Of a stretch of DNA of 17,977 nucleotides, positions 1-9,775 are shown in pieces. The position numbers and the translations under genes are program-made. Positions within the stretch are counted from its first letter, which is position 1, and every line of letters starts with the position of its first letter. This stretch comes from Sphingobacteriales bacterium. GTDB taxonomy: Bacteria; Bacteroidota; Bacteroidia; Chitinophagales; UBA2359. The stretch is from contig JADJTG010000004.1 of NCBI GenBank assembly GCA_016711285.1, positions 1-17,977 on the forward strand, read 5' to 3'. The notes under the pieces are model-generated. The model saw only the letters and a program-made list of their open reading frames with translations, made no database searches and was not told where the DNA came from.

Positions 1-1734
1 CGGTATAGTAGAATATGTAAATGCCGATACGATACATATCCGTTATGAGCGCACCGAAGACGAGCGTTTAGCGAGTTTTGAGGAGATGTAACGATATATC
101 CTTTGGTAAAATTCCGCAAAACCAGCCAAAAACACGACCATCAACCTCAAACCCATCGTAAAAAAGGGCAAAAAGGTAAACGTAGGACAAATTCTGTGCG
201 AAGGATATGCTACCGACAACGGCGAATTAGCTTTGGGCAGAAATTTGATGGTGGCATTTATGCCATGGAAAGGTTATAATTTTGAAGATGCGATAGTAAT
301 ATCCGAGCGAGTAGTGCGCGAAGATTTGTTCACATCATTACACATTGAAGAATTTGTATTAGATGTGCGCAACACTAAATTAGGCGAAGAAGAACTCACC
401 AACGATATTCCGAACGTATCCGAAGAAGCCACGAAAGATTTAGACGACAACGGCATCATACGCATAGGAGCTATCTTAAAAGAAGGTGATATTCTGATGG
501 GAAAAATTACGCCAAAGGCGAAACAGACCCTACACCCGAAGAAAAACTCTTACGCGCCATTTTCGGCGACAAAGCCGGAGACGTAAAAGACGCTTCTTTG
601 AAAGTAAAACCCTCGGTAAGAGGCGTAGTAATCAGCAAACAATTATTTGCGCGTGCCAAAAAAGACAAAGACTCCAAAAGAAAGCGAAAAGATGCGCTGA
701 CCCGTTTGGAAGAAATACACGAAAAGAAATTGCAGGAAATAAAAGCAATATTATTAGAAAAAATCAACCTAGTATTGGTAGATAGAAAAGCAGTAAACCT
801 GCTCAACTCTTATAATGAAGAAATCGTACCAAAAGGCTCTAAATATACTGCTAAAAACCTGCAAGGCATTGATTATGAAAATATCGCACCGCTTTCGGAA
901 TGGACAGACGATGCCCGCAGCAACGAAACTATCCGCCGATTAATTCATAATTACAACATTAAAATTAATGAAGAGCGCGGACGCTACAAACGCGAAAAAT
1001 TCAATATCAGTGTAGGAGATGAATTACCCGCCGGCGTATTGAATCTTGCCAAAGTGTATATAGCCAAAAAGCGCAAACTCAAAGTAGGCGATAAATTGGC
1101 AGGTCCCCACGGGAATAAAGGTATTGTGGCGCGTATTGTTCGCCCCGAAGATATGCCTTTCTTAGAAGACGGAACCTGGTGAATATTGTACTCAATCCTT
1201 TGGGCGTACCTTCTCGTATGAATATCGGGCAAATATTTGAGACCGTATTAGGTTGGGCAGGGCTGAAATTAGGCGAAAAATACGCCACCCCGATTTTTGA
1301 CGGAGCTACTTTAGAGGATATTGACGAAAAAGTAATACAAGCGGGTTTGCCGAAATTAGGCAGCACCTATTTATATGACGGCGAAACCGGCGAGCGATTC
1401 CATCAGGCAACGACAGTAGGTATTATTTATATGCTTAAACTCTCACACATGGTGGACGATAAAATGCACGCCCACGCAGCAGCCACTCGGAGGTAAAGCC
1501 CAGTTTGGGGGGCAGCGTTTTGGTGAGATGGAAGTATGGGCTTTGCAAGCCTACGGTGCAGCCAACATATTGCAAGAGTTACTCACGCTCAAATCCGATG
1601 ATATTATCGGTCGTGCAAAAGCCTACGAAGCCATTGTAAAAGGCGATGCAATGCCTACACCGAATGTTCCTGAATCATTCAATGTATTGATACACGAATT
1701 GCGCGGTTTGGCATTAGACGTTGTATTTGAATAA
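1..1734 (+). CDS. rpoB: RNA polymerase beta subunit, 3' part (5' end outside window, five frame breaks)
   Basis: This is the C-terminal part, about 586 residues after correction, of the beta subunit of RNA polymerase, which forms the catalytic core with RpoC. Recognisable blocks are GYNFEDAIVISERVV, the lysine-rich insert around 650-760, GDKLAG-HGNKGIVA, LNPLGVPSRMNIGQ and the terminal QFGGQRFGEMEVWALQAYGA. The reading frame changes at about 85 (one base lost), 128-132 (one A gained), 512-515 (one A lost), 1174-1177 (one base lost) and 1473-1476. The last is a loss of about 26 bases that removes the universal block between KMHA and QQPLGG. A Pro codon at 1105-1107 replaces the normally invariant Arg of AGRHGNKG. 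Because rpoB is essential and single copy, these are read as sequence errors. rpoC follows on the same strand, the standard rpoBC order. Confidence 0.96.
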
Positions 1735-1792
1735 TATGGAATTTGAGCATCTTATACGCAAAAAAAAAACAGCAAGTAAGCGGCTTCCAATA

Positions 1793-1843
1793 CAAGAGAA
1801 AAAAGCAACTCTTATATATTATAAGGGCAACTTTTTTCTCTTG
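1793..1843 (+). promoter_or_regulatory. Hairpin in the rpoB-rpoC spacer
   Basis: A perfect 13-base outer stem (1793-1805 with 1831-1843, CAAGAGAAAAAAG and its complement) encloses a second 6-base stem (1811-1816 with 1820-1825) around a 3-base loop. The right arm contains a T6 run just after the inner hairpin, so the structure could act as a weak terminator or attenuator, or as an RNA-processing or stability element between the two cotranscribed genes. The structure is visible in the sequence; its role is inference. Confidence 0.55.
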
Positions 1844-1918
1844 TTAATGCAACATAAAAGAAGTTTTTAGAAAAGAGACGGTTATTTTTTTTAAAATAAA
1901 ATAAAATTTTCCATATAT

Positions 1919-4900
1919 ATGTCTTTGAAAAAAGATAATAAATTGAGATCCGAATTTTCCCAAATATCCATTCGTTTGGCATCGCCCGACTCCATATTGG
2001 AAAAATCTTTCGGAGAAGTTATCAAACCCGAGACCATCAACTACCGCACCTACAAACCCGAAAGAGACGGTTTGTTTTGTGAGCGTATTTTTGGTCCGGT
2101 AAAAGACTACGAATGTTATTGCGGCAAATACAAACGCATTCGTTATAAAGGTATCGTATGCGACCGTTGCGGCGTAGAAGTTACCGAAAAGAAAGTACGC
2201 CGCGAACGTATGGGACACATCAAATTAGTAGTTCCCATTGTACACATTTGGTATTTCAAATCATTACCCAACAAAATTGGTTATTTGCTCGGCGTATCTT
2301 CCAAAAAATTAGAATCGGTTGTTTATTATGAGCGTTATATTGTAATTCAGCCCGGAGCATTGGGAGATAGCGTAAAAAACTGGATTTATTGACAGAGGAG
2401 GAATATCAGGATTTTTTAGAAACTTTAGATAAAAACAATCAATACTTAGACGATACCGACCCCAACAAATTTATTGCAAAAATGGGGGCAGAAGCCGTAA
2501 AAGATTTATTGTTGCAAATTAATCTGGACAATTTATCTTATGAATTGCGCCACCAAGCTGCCGTAGAAACCGCCCAACAAAAGAGAACCGAAGCCCTCAA
2601 ACGTTTGCAGGTAGTAGAGGCTTTCCGTGATGGCAACCAACTCCACGAAAACCGCCCCGAGTGGATGATTATCGACTATTTGCCGGTAATACCACCCGAA
2701 TTACGTCCTTTAGTTCCTTTGGACGGTGGTCGCTTTGCTTCGTCTGATCTCAACGATTTATATCGCCGCGTTATTATCCGCAACAACCGCCTCAAACGCC
2801 TCATCAGCATCAAAGCACCGGAGGTAATCTTGCGCAACGAAAAACGTATGTTGCAAGAAGCGGTAGATTCTTTGTTCGACAACTCGCGCAAATCCAACGC
2901 CGTAAAAGCCGATGGCGGCAGAGCCTTGAAATCACTTTCTGATGTATTGAAAGGAAAACAAGGTCGTTTCCGTCAAAACCTATTGGGTAAACGTGTAGAT
3001 TATTCCGGTCGTTCGGTGATTGTGGTAGGACCTGAGCTCAAAATGCACGAGTGCGGTTTGCCGAAAGAAATGGCTTCGGAATTATTTAAGCCGTTTATCA
3101 TCAGAAAACTAATGGAGCGCGGCATTGTAAAAACCGTAAAATCCGCCAAAAAATTAGTAGATAGAAAAGAGCCTGTAATTTGGGATATTTTGGAAAATGT
3201 ATTGAAAGGACACCCGATTTTGCTCAATCGTGCCCCGACATTGCACCGCTTGTCTATTCAGTCGTTTCAGCCCAAGCTCATTGAAGGAAAAGCGATACAA
3301 CTGCACCCCTTAGTATGTACAGCGTTCAATGCCGACTTCGACGGCGACCAAATGGCGGTACACGTTCCTTTGAGCAACCCCGCTATTTTGGAAGCACAAT
3401 TATTGATGTTGTCATCGCACAATATCCTAAGCCCCCCAAAACGGCGCACCGATAGCCCTGCCTTCACAAGACATGGTACTGGGTTTGTATTATATCACCA
3501 AAGGTCGCCGCAGTGACGAAACGCGCATGATGAAAGGGGAAGGCAGAATGTTTTATTCTGCCGAAGAGGTGATTATTGCACTCAACGAAGGGAAATTAGA
3601 GATACACTCGTACATCAAAATAAAAACCAATGTACGTCAAAAAGACGGCAGCCTCAAAAGAGAATTGATAGAAACCACCTGCGGAAGGGTTATTTTCAAC
3701 GAAGTAGTGCCAAAGCAAGTAGGTTTTATCAACGAATTGCTGTCAAAATCCAACTTGCGTAAAGTAATTGGCTCTATCATTCGCCTCACCGATGTACCTA
3801 CCACTGCCGCTTTCTTGGACGACATTAAAGATTTGGGTTTCCGTTGGGCATTTAAAGGAGGCTTATCTTTTAGTTTGAAATATCTGATTACGCCGGACGA
3901 TAAAGACGGCATGCTCGAAGCAGCACAAGCCGAAGTAGATGAAGTAACGAACAATTATCAAATGGGTTTTATCACCAATAATGAGCGATACAATCAGGTA
4001 ATTGACATCTGGACACGCGCCAATAGCCGTATTACCGAGAGTTTGATGAAAAAGTTGGAAGCCGATAATCAGGGTTTCAATGCAATATATATGATGTATC
4101 ACTCTGGTGCACGCGGCTCTAAGGAGCAAATTCGTCAGTTGGGAGGTATTCGTGGATTGATGGCAAAACCGCGCAAATCGGGAAGCTCTGGTCCGGAGAT
4201 TATTGAAAACCCGATTTTGTCGAACTTCAAAGAAGGCTTGTCGGTATTAGAATATTTTATTTCCACACACGGTGCGCGTAAAGGTTTGGCAGATACTGCC
4301 TTAAAAACCGCCGATGCGGGTTACTTGACCCGTCGTTTGGTGGACGTAGCGCAAGATGCCGTTATTACTTCCGAAGACTGCGGTACACTGCGCGGTATTT
4401 ATACCACGGCACTCAAAGACAACGAGGAAGTGGTAGAGCCTTTGAGCGAGCGTATAGTAGGTAGAACGAGCTTGCACGACATTTACGATCCTCTCAACGA
4501 AAAACTTATCGTAAGAGCGGGAGAAGAAATTACTGATGAAATTGCGCAATTTATAGATGAGGAAACCGCATTGGAGGGTGTAGAAATTCGTTCGGTATTG
4601 ACTTGCGAAGAAAAAGTAGGCGTATGTGTAAAATGCTATGGTCGTCATTTGGCAACAAACCGCATGACACAAATAGGCGATGCCGTAGGCATTATAGCGG
4701 CGCAGTCTATTGGAGAGCCGGGTACACAGCTCACCCTGCGCACCTTCCACGTGGGTGGTGTGGCTTCGAATATTGCCAATGAATCACAATTACGCACCAA
4801 ATTTGACGGTATTGTAGAGTTAGATGACGAGCGCGTAGTAGATTTTATAGAGCAGGACGAAGAAGGCAATGAAGTAATAGTGCATGTAGTATTGGGCAGA

Positions 4901-6229
4901 ACGGCAGAGGCGCGTATCGTAGATGCAAAAACCAATCGCCAGCTCACGAGTAATCATATTCCTTATGGATCTAAGATTTATGTAAAAAGCGGAGACTTGC
5001 TCAAAAAAGGCGATTTGATTTGCTCTTGGGATCCATACAATGCCGTTATTATCAATGAAGTAAACGGTACCATTCAATATGAAAGTATTATTGACGGTAT
5101 CACCTACCGCGAAGAGGCAGATGAACAAACCGGACACCGCGAAAAAGTAGTAATAGAGCCGAAAGATAAAAAACGTATTCCAACGATTAATGTAGTAAAC
5201 AAAGCAGGAGACGTATTGCGTTCTTTTACTTTACCGGTAGGAGCACACATCAATGTAGAAGATAAAGAAGAAGTAATAAAAGGGACGATATTGGTAAAAA
5301 TTCCGCGCGTAACGAGTAAAGTACGCGACATTACGGGTGGTTTGCCGCGCGTAACGGAATTATTCAGAGCGCGTAATCCTTTTAATCCGGCAGTAGTATC
5401 AGAAATTGACGGTGTGATTCGTTTCGGAAAAATCAAACGCGGCAATCGCGAAATCAGTGTAGAAGCTAAAGACGGCGAAAGCAAAAAATACTTAGTGCCA
5501 TTGTCCAAACACATCTTGATACAAGACGGAGACTTTGTACGCGCCGGCACACCACTGTCAGATGGTTCTATTACGCCTTCGGATATTCTGGCTATCAAGG
5601 GTCCTTTTGCGCTGCAAGAATATTTGGTAAATGAAGTACAGGAAGTATATCGTTTGCAAGGTGTAAAAATCAATGACAAACACATTGAAGTAATTGTACG
5701 CCAAATGATGAAGAAAGTACAAATCATTGACCCGGGCGATACACGCTTCTTGGAAGGTATGGCAGTAAATAAATTTGAGGTAGTAGAGGAAAACGACCGC
5801 ATTTTTGACAAAAAATTTGTATTAGATGCAGGAGATTCCAATAAATACAAAGCGGGGCAAATCATCACTTTGCGTCAAGCACGCGAGGAAAATTCCTATT
5901 TGCGCCGCAACGACCTCAAGCCCATAGAAACACGTTCGGTACAATCGGCAACCAGCAGACCTTTGTTGCAAGGTATTACGCGTGCTTCATTAGGTACTAG
6001 TAGTTGGATTTCGGCGGCATCGTTCCAAGAAACCACAAAAGTTCTCAGTACGGCGGCTATCGGGGCGCAAGTGGATAGCTTAGACGGATTGAAGGAGAAT
6101 GTGATTATCGGTAAAATGATACCTGCCGGAACGGGACAAAAACGTTTCAGCCGTTTGATAGTAGGCACAAAAGAGGAGCAAGAGCGTTTAAATCGTCAGG
6201 AGCGACTCTCACAAATTGCCGAAGAATAA
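1919..6229 (+). CDS. rpoC: RNA polymerase beta' subunit (two frame breaks)
   Basis: This is the catalytic clamp subunit of RNA polymerase, about 1436 residues after correction, the usual size in Bacteroidota. The N-terminal zinc ribbon has Cys66, Cys68, Cys81 and Cys84. The Mg-binding loop NADFDGDQMA is encoded at 3328-3357. The bridge-helix region reads YHSGARGSKEQIRQLGG, the trigger loop has EPGTQLTLRTFHVGG, and the second zinc site includes CEEKVGVCVKC. Two breaks interrupt the frame: one A lost from the A-run at 2374-2379, and one C gained in the C-run at 3432-3437. The protein sequence is otherwise continuous across them, so both look like homopolymer errors. The start at 1919 gives the typical MSLKK-like N terminus. 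It follows rpoB in the classical operon and is closed by a strong terminator at 6259-6298. Confidence 0.97.
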
Positions 6230-6258
6230 AAGAATATAAATCAGAATACGATTAAATA

Positions 6259-6298
6259 AAAAGGCTGTCCTTGTTTTTTTGAGGACAGCCTTTTTTAT
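6259..6298 (+). terminator. Rho-independent terminator after rpoC
   Basis: A perfect 10-base stem, AAGGCTGTCC at 6261-6270 with GGACAGCCTT at 6283-6292, has a 12-base loop and is followed by a T-rich tract to 6300. It lies 30 bases after the rpoC stop and ends the rpoBC transcript. The matching A-run on the left side means it could also stop transcription arriving from the IS and pssA side. Confidence 0.9.
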
Positions 6299-6301
6299 TT
6301 A

Positions 6302-6334
6302 ATACCAAATAAACATCTAAAAGGCACAGTTTGT
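6302..6334 (+). repeat. Left terminal inverted repeat of the IS630 element
   Basis: It starts ATACCA and pairs with the reverse complement of 7383-7415 at 23 of 33 positions. The shared blocks are ATACCA, AAACA, CTA, GGCA and AGTT. The transposase stop codon overlaps it. Confidence 0.75.
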
Positions 6335-7414
6335 AAAAAGTTTCCAACCTGTAATGGATTGAATGATAACGTTACTCATATCGTTGATAATATCAGTGAC
6401 TTTGGCGGAGAGTTCTTCCAGATCTTTGCAAATAATGTTAGCAGTTTTGCCCTTGATGAATCGCCATATCATCTCTGCGGGGTTTAATTCGGGAGAGTAA
6501 GGAGGAATAAACAACAGATGAATATTTTTAGGAATTACCAATTGTCGGCTGTGGTGAAAAGCACCATTGTCAAGTAGAATTATCTTGAATTCTTCAGGCT
6601 TTTGTACGGAGAGTTTATCTATAAATATTTGAAAGCAGACCGTATTACAGTAAGGCATTTCTAAGGTAAGATTGTCTCCGTTGATGGGGAATAGTCACCA
6701 ACGCGATAGAAAGTTTTGGAAGCGATGTTGGTAAGCTACGATGGGTTTTACGCCCTTTGCGGTAAGGCATCGTCTTATATTGGGCAATAACCCGACCCTG
6801 CTTTCGTCAGCAACATAAATATTTATACACTGGCAGCCTGAAAGACGAAACTCCTTATTTTTAATGCCTTCTGGCGTGTTTGATAAGTTTTTTTAAAAGT
6901 ATCAACCGCCGCTTCGTCCTTTTTGATATGGCTTTTTCTACCCACCTTGAGTTTTGTGCCAAAGTTTCGCTTCAGATACATCCTTACCGTATTGTATTGC
7001 TTTTCAATACCCAACTCCGACTTCAGCCACTGCTGTGCTTCTTTGTAGGTGCGCAACCCATTCTTGGGATCTTTTAGCTTTTGCGATATCCGCTCCTTGT
7101 CTGCTGTCTCGAGTTGGCTACGGAAATCACCACCTCTATTGTCCCTGAGCAATCCATCAAGTCCCTGCGATTGGTAAGTAGCTTTCCACCTGTTTATCGA
7201 ACGCACAGAAGCCCCTGACTTGATGGCAAGAAGATGATTGTGGTGGATACCGCTTTGGATATTCATCAACATCTTTATTTTAGAAACGCCCTTCCTTTTG
7301 GCTTTTTTATGTAGCTGTTTTAGGTAATCTGCTGACTCTTTTATGATAAGTTCTATGGGTAATGACATAATTACCATACCATAATAACTATGCCAAATAG
7401 TTGTTTTAATGGTA
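6303..7414 (-). mobile_element. IS630-family insertion sequence, complete copy
   Basis: The element is about 1.1 kb, a usual size for IS630. It is bounded by imperfect 33-bp terminal inverted repeats (6302-6334 and 7383-7415, 23 of 33 positions identical without gaps) and flanked by TA at 6303-6304 and 7413-7414, the target that IS630/Tc1 elements duplicate. The single transposase gene is on the minus strand, and its stop codon lies inside the left terminal repeat. The insertion lies immediately after the rpoC terminator and before the 3' end of pssA, so it disrupts no gene. The boundaries were found by aligning the two ends by eye; alternative TA choices shift them by a few bases. Confidence 0.85.
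6317..7368 (-). CDS. IS630-family DDE transposase (frame broken)
   Basis: This is the DDE transposase that moves the element, about 350 residues after correction. The N-terminal half is a helix-turn-helix DNA-binding region (KSGASVRSINRWKATYQSQG followed by GLDGLLRDNRGG). The catalytic half carries the acidic residues in VADESRVG, IILLDNGAFHHS and PYSPELNPAEMIW. The second D and the E are 31 residues apart, slightly closer than the usual DD34E. The N-terminal frame stops near 6823. The protein resumes one frame over if one A is restored in the run at 6858-6862. A second pair of compensating C errors around 6687-6715 removes an in-frame TGA and restores FYRVGDYSPINGDN. The start is at 7368 or 7377; the longer reading from 7467 begins outside the IS and is rejected. 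Some IS630 elements use programmed frameshifting, but the error rate here favours artefact. Confidence 0.85.
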
Positions 7415-7415
7415 T
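7383..7415 (-). repeat. Right terminal inverted repeat of the IS630 element
   Basis: This is the mate of 6302-6334. It lies just upstream of the transposase start codons at 7377 and 7368, as expected for an IS end, and probably overlaps the transposase promoter. Confidence 0.75.
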
Positions 7416-7495
7416 AAAAATAATTAAAATTTTTTCTATCAATCATCAAGCGGCGCGAAAAAAACATGTTTGTCTTTGATGTGTTGAATTATACA

Positions 7496-8293
7496 TCAGG
7501 ATTTAGGCAGAGCAGATTTAGCAGCAGCCTTTTTATTTGATTTAGGCGGCGGCGTTGAGCTGTTTTCTTCGCTTGCAGGAAGAGTAGCAGCAGGTGTAGG
7601 TGGTGTAGGAGTATTTTTGATAAATAAAGCAGCAATGATATAAGTGGCGATGCTCAACGACAAGCCAAACCACCCAAAAAGAGCCAGATACAAAACTGAC
7701 GACAACAAAATGCTATAAGCAAAGCGGTTATCTTTGAAAGAAAAATTTTTGAATTTCAGTGCCGGAATAGGAATTTCGCTTACGAGCAAATAGCTGAATA
7801 ATGCCGTGAGCAGCAGCAGCAGCACCGGATTCAATAAATAATCTGCCAAAGCACTATTACTCCACGAAAGCCCCAGCAACCCGACAAAAAACAAAGTATT
7901 GGCGGGAGTGGGCACACCCAAAAAGCTGTTGGTTTGGCGAGTGTCTATATTAAATTTTGCCAAGCGCAACGCCGAAAATAAGCTAATCACAAAACCCGCG
8001 AAAGGCAGCAGCGAAGCAGCCGGCAACTGCGGGCTATTTTGCAGCAGCCACACAATAATAGCACCGGGCACCACCCCGAAAGTTACTACATCAGCCAAAG
8101 AATCCAACTGTTTGCCCAAATCGCTCTGCACGCCCAGCATACGCGCCACAAAGCCATCGGCAAAATCGGCGGCAGCAGCAATAGCAATAAAAATAACACT
8201 TAACCGTACATCACCTTTAAAAATATGATACAAAGCCAAGCAACCCATCATCAAATTGAGCAGGGTGAGTAAATTGGGAATATGTTGTCGCAT
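7496..8293 (-). CDS. pssA: CDP-diacylglycerol-serine O-phosphatidyltransferase (phosphatidylserine synthase)
   Basis: An integral membrane enzyme of 265 residues that transfers CDP-diacylglycerol to serine, the first step of phosphatidylethanolamine synthesis. The CDP-alcohol phosphotransferase signature is perfect: Asp46-Gly47, Ala50-Arg51, Gly60, Asp64 and Asp68, in the spacing DG-x2-AR-x8-G-x3-D-x3-D. Several hydrophobic segments follow the short N terminus (RQHIPNLLTLLNL, typical of type II PssA), and the last 40 residues are a Pro/Ala/Lys-rich, probably cytoplasmic, tail. The reading frame is intact. It lies 74 bases downstream of the aminopeptidase gene on the same strand and may be cotranscribed with it. 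I see no terminator between its stop and the IS. The related enzymes PgsA and CDP-alcohol transferases share the motif, but the N terminus and length fit PssA. Confidence 0.93.
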   Translation of the reverse strand: MRQHIPNLLTLLNLMMGCLALYHIFKGDVRLSVIFIAIAAAADFADGFVARMLGVQSDLGKQLDSLADVVTFGVVPGAIIVWLLQNSPQLPAASLLPFAGFVISLFSALRLAKFNIDTRQTNSFLGVPTPANTLFFVGLLGLSWSNSALADYLLNPVLLLLLTALFSYLLVSEIPIPALKFKNFSFKDNRFAYSILLSSVLYLALFGWFGLSLSIATYIIAALFIKNTPTPPTPAATLPASEENSSTPPPKSNKKAAAKSALPKS

Positions 8294-8367
8294 GTTGTTG
8301 TATTTTCTCTACAAATTTTTTACAAAAAAACATTTTATCACATAGCGTATTGCTAGGTTCGTGCTTT

Positions 8368-9663
8368 TTATTTACGATTCATCAAATCTTCAATTTCTTC
8401 GGCTTCTATTGGTATATGCGCCATCAAATCCAAAGGTTCGCCATCGGTAACAAGCACATCATTTTCCAAACGAATGCCCAGCCCTTCTTCTTTGATATAA
8501 ATACCCGGCTCGCAAGTAAATACCATACCGGGCTGCATGGGGCGATATTTATGTCCTACATCGTGCACATCTAATCCCAAAAAATGCGAAGTGCCGTGCA
8601 TAAAATATTTTTTATAGGCAGGCCATTCGGGATTTTGTTGTTGTATATCGGCTTTGGAGAGCAAACCCAACTGCAATAATTCAGCCTCCATCATTTTGCC
8701 CACTTCGCGGTGATAATCATCTATAAGCGTGCCGGGGCGCAACAATGCAGTAGCTCCGTTTTTCACGCGCAACACCGCATCATATACAGCACGTTGGCGC
8801 GGCGAAAACCTGCCGTTTACAGGAATAGTACGCGATAAATCGGCGGCATAATTGGCATATTCCGCACCGAAATCCATCAACAAAATATCACCGTCTTGGC
8901 ATACTTTGTTATTATCGGTATAATGCAGGCAGCAGGAATCTGCACCCGAAGCAATAATGCTTCCATAAGCCGGACCAGTGGCGCGGTGTCGCAAATACTC
9001 GTGCATAATTTCGGCTTCTATTTCGTATTCGGTTATGCCGGGTTTTACGAAACGAAGCACGCGATCAAAAGCCTTATCGGTAATATCAATAGCTCGGCGC
9101 ATCAGGTCAATTTCAATATCACTTTTGATGGAACGGATTTGGTGCAAAACAGGAGCAGCGCGGCGAAAATTATGCAAAGGAAAACGCTTGCGCATTTCGC
9201 GGGCAAAGCGCAAATCTTTGTAAGGCACATCACTTTCGTAGCGGCTATGTTCGTTTAAGTTGAGGTAAATATGCTCGGCAAGATGCACCAATTCCGAAAA
9301 AACAGGCTCTAACTGGTTGAGCCACATTATTTTTTTTATCCCCGACACCTGCTGTGCTTGTTCTTTGGTATATTTGTGTCCTTCCCAAGTGGCGATATGT
9401 TCATTGGTTTCGCGCAAAAACAGCACTTCTTCAAAACCCTCTTTGGCGCAATCGGGAAATAATACGAGTATGCTTTTTTCTTGGTCAATGCCGGAAAGGT
9501 AAAAAATATCGGAATTTTGGCGAAAAGGGAAAGTTCCGTCGGCACTGCGCGGCATTTCGTCATTTGATAAAAAAACAGCGATGGAATTGGGCAACATCTG
9601 CGCCGCAAAACGCTTGCGGTTTTGTATAAATAATTCAGGAGAAATTGAATCGTATTTTTTCAT
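8368..9663 (-). CDS. pepP: Xaa-Pro aminopeptidase (peptidase M24B)
   Basis: A cytoplasmic dimetal aminopeptidase of 431 residues that removes an N-terminal residue preceding proline. Residues about 8-145 form the aminopeptidase P N-terminal domain (SIAVFLSNDEMPRSADGTFP, FRQNSDIFYLSGI). The pita-bread catalytic domain follows, with all five metal ligands visible: Asp264 (MDFGAEY), Asp275 (ADLSRT), His360 (HGTSHFLGLDVHDVG), Glu385 (CEPGIY) and Glu400 (RLENDVLV). The frame is intact and the length matches the family. A TAACTTTG element lies upstream at 9692-9699 on this strand. pssA lies downstream with a 74-base gap. The name pepP is used in the general sense for the Bacteroidota orthologue. 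Confidence 0.94.
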   Translation of the reverse strand: MKKYDSISPELFIQNRKRFAAQMLPNSIAVFLSNDEMPRSADGTFPFRQNSDIFYLSGIDQEKSILVLFPDCAKEGFEEVLFLRETNEHIATWEGHKYTKEQAQQVSGIKKIMWLNQLEPVFSELVHLAEHIYLNLNEHSRYESDVPYKDLRFAREMRKRFPLHNFRRAAPVLHQIRSIKSDIEIDLMRRAIDITDKAFDRVLRFVKPGITEYEIEAEIMHEYLRHRATGPAYGSIIASGADSCCLHYTDNNKVCQDGDILLMDFGAEYANYAADLSRTIPVNGRFSPRQRAVYDAVLRVKNGATALLRPGTLIDDYHREVGKMMEAELLQLGLLSKADIQQQNPEWPAYKKYFMHGTSHFLGLDVHDVGHKYRPMQPGMVFTCEPGIYIKEEGLGIRLENDVLVTDGEPLDLMAHIPIEAEEIEDLMNRK

Positions 9664-9691
9664 TTTTGAAATGATTATTTTTAATAAAAAG

Positions 9692-9699
9692 CAAAGTTA
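9692..9699 (-). promoter_or_regulatory. Bacteroidota -7 promoter element for pepP
   Basis: The minus strand reads TAACTTTG, an exact TAnnTTTG match. It is 29 bases from the ATG at 9663, which would give a short leader. I do not see a clear -33 TTG at the right distance, so this rests on the -7 element alone. Confidence 0.5.
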
Positions 9700-9775
9700 C
9701 GGTTTTTTCCTGCGTATAGATGTTGTAAGATGAGTAAAAAAACGATAAAATGCAATTCAAAAAGCTGTTTTTGTA

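Noticed and set aside
4301..4750. 149-residue minus-strand open frame inside rpoC
   Set aside because: Antisense to the conserved zinc-site region of rpoC; a shadow frame rich in Tyr and Cys.
5104..5868. 254-residue open frame on the minus strand inside rpoC
   Set aside because: It is fully antisense to strongly conserved rpoC sequence, with low-complexity Ser/Thr-rich composition and no recognisable domain; a shadow frame.
1..6229. Naturally split rpoB and rpoC subunits
   Set aside because: Known natural splits give clean separate subunits with their own starts. Here the breaks are single-base frame changes within conserved blocks, plus a deletion of universal residues.
7369..7467. Upstream extension of the transposase frame to an ATG at 7467
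   Set aside because: It starts outside the right terminal repeat of the IS, so it cannot belong to the element; starts at 7377 or 7368 are inside.
7462..7471. AAACATGTTT palindrome as a pssA terminator
   Set aside because: Only a 10-base palindrome with no loop or following T-run on the minus strand; too short to call.
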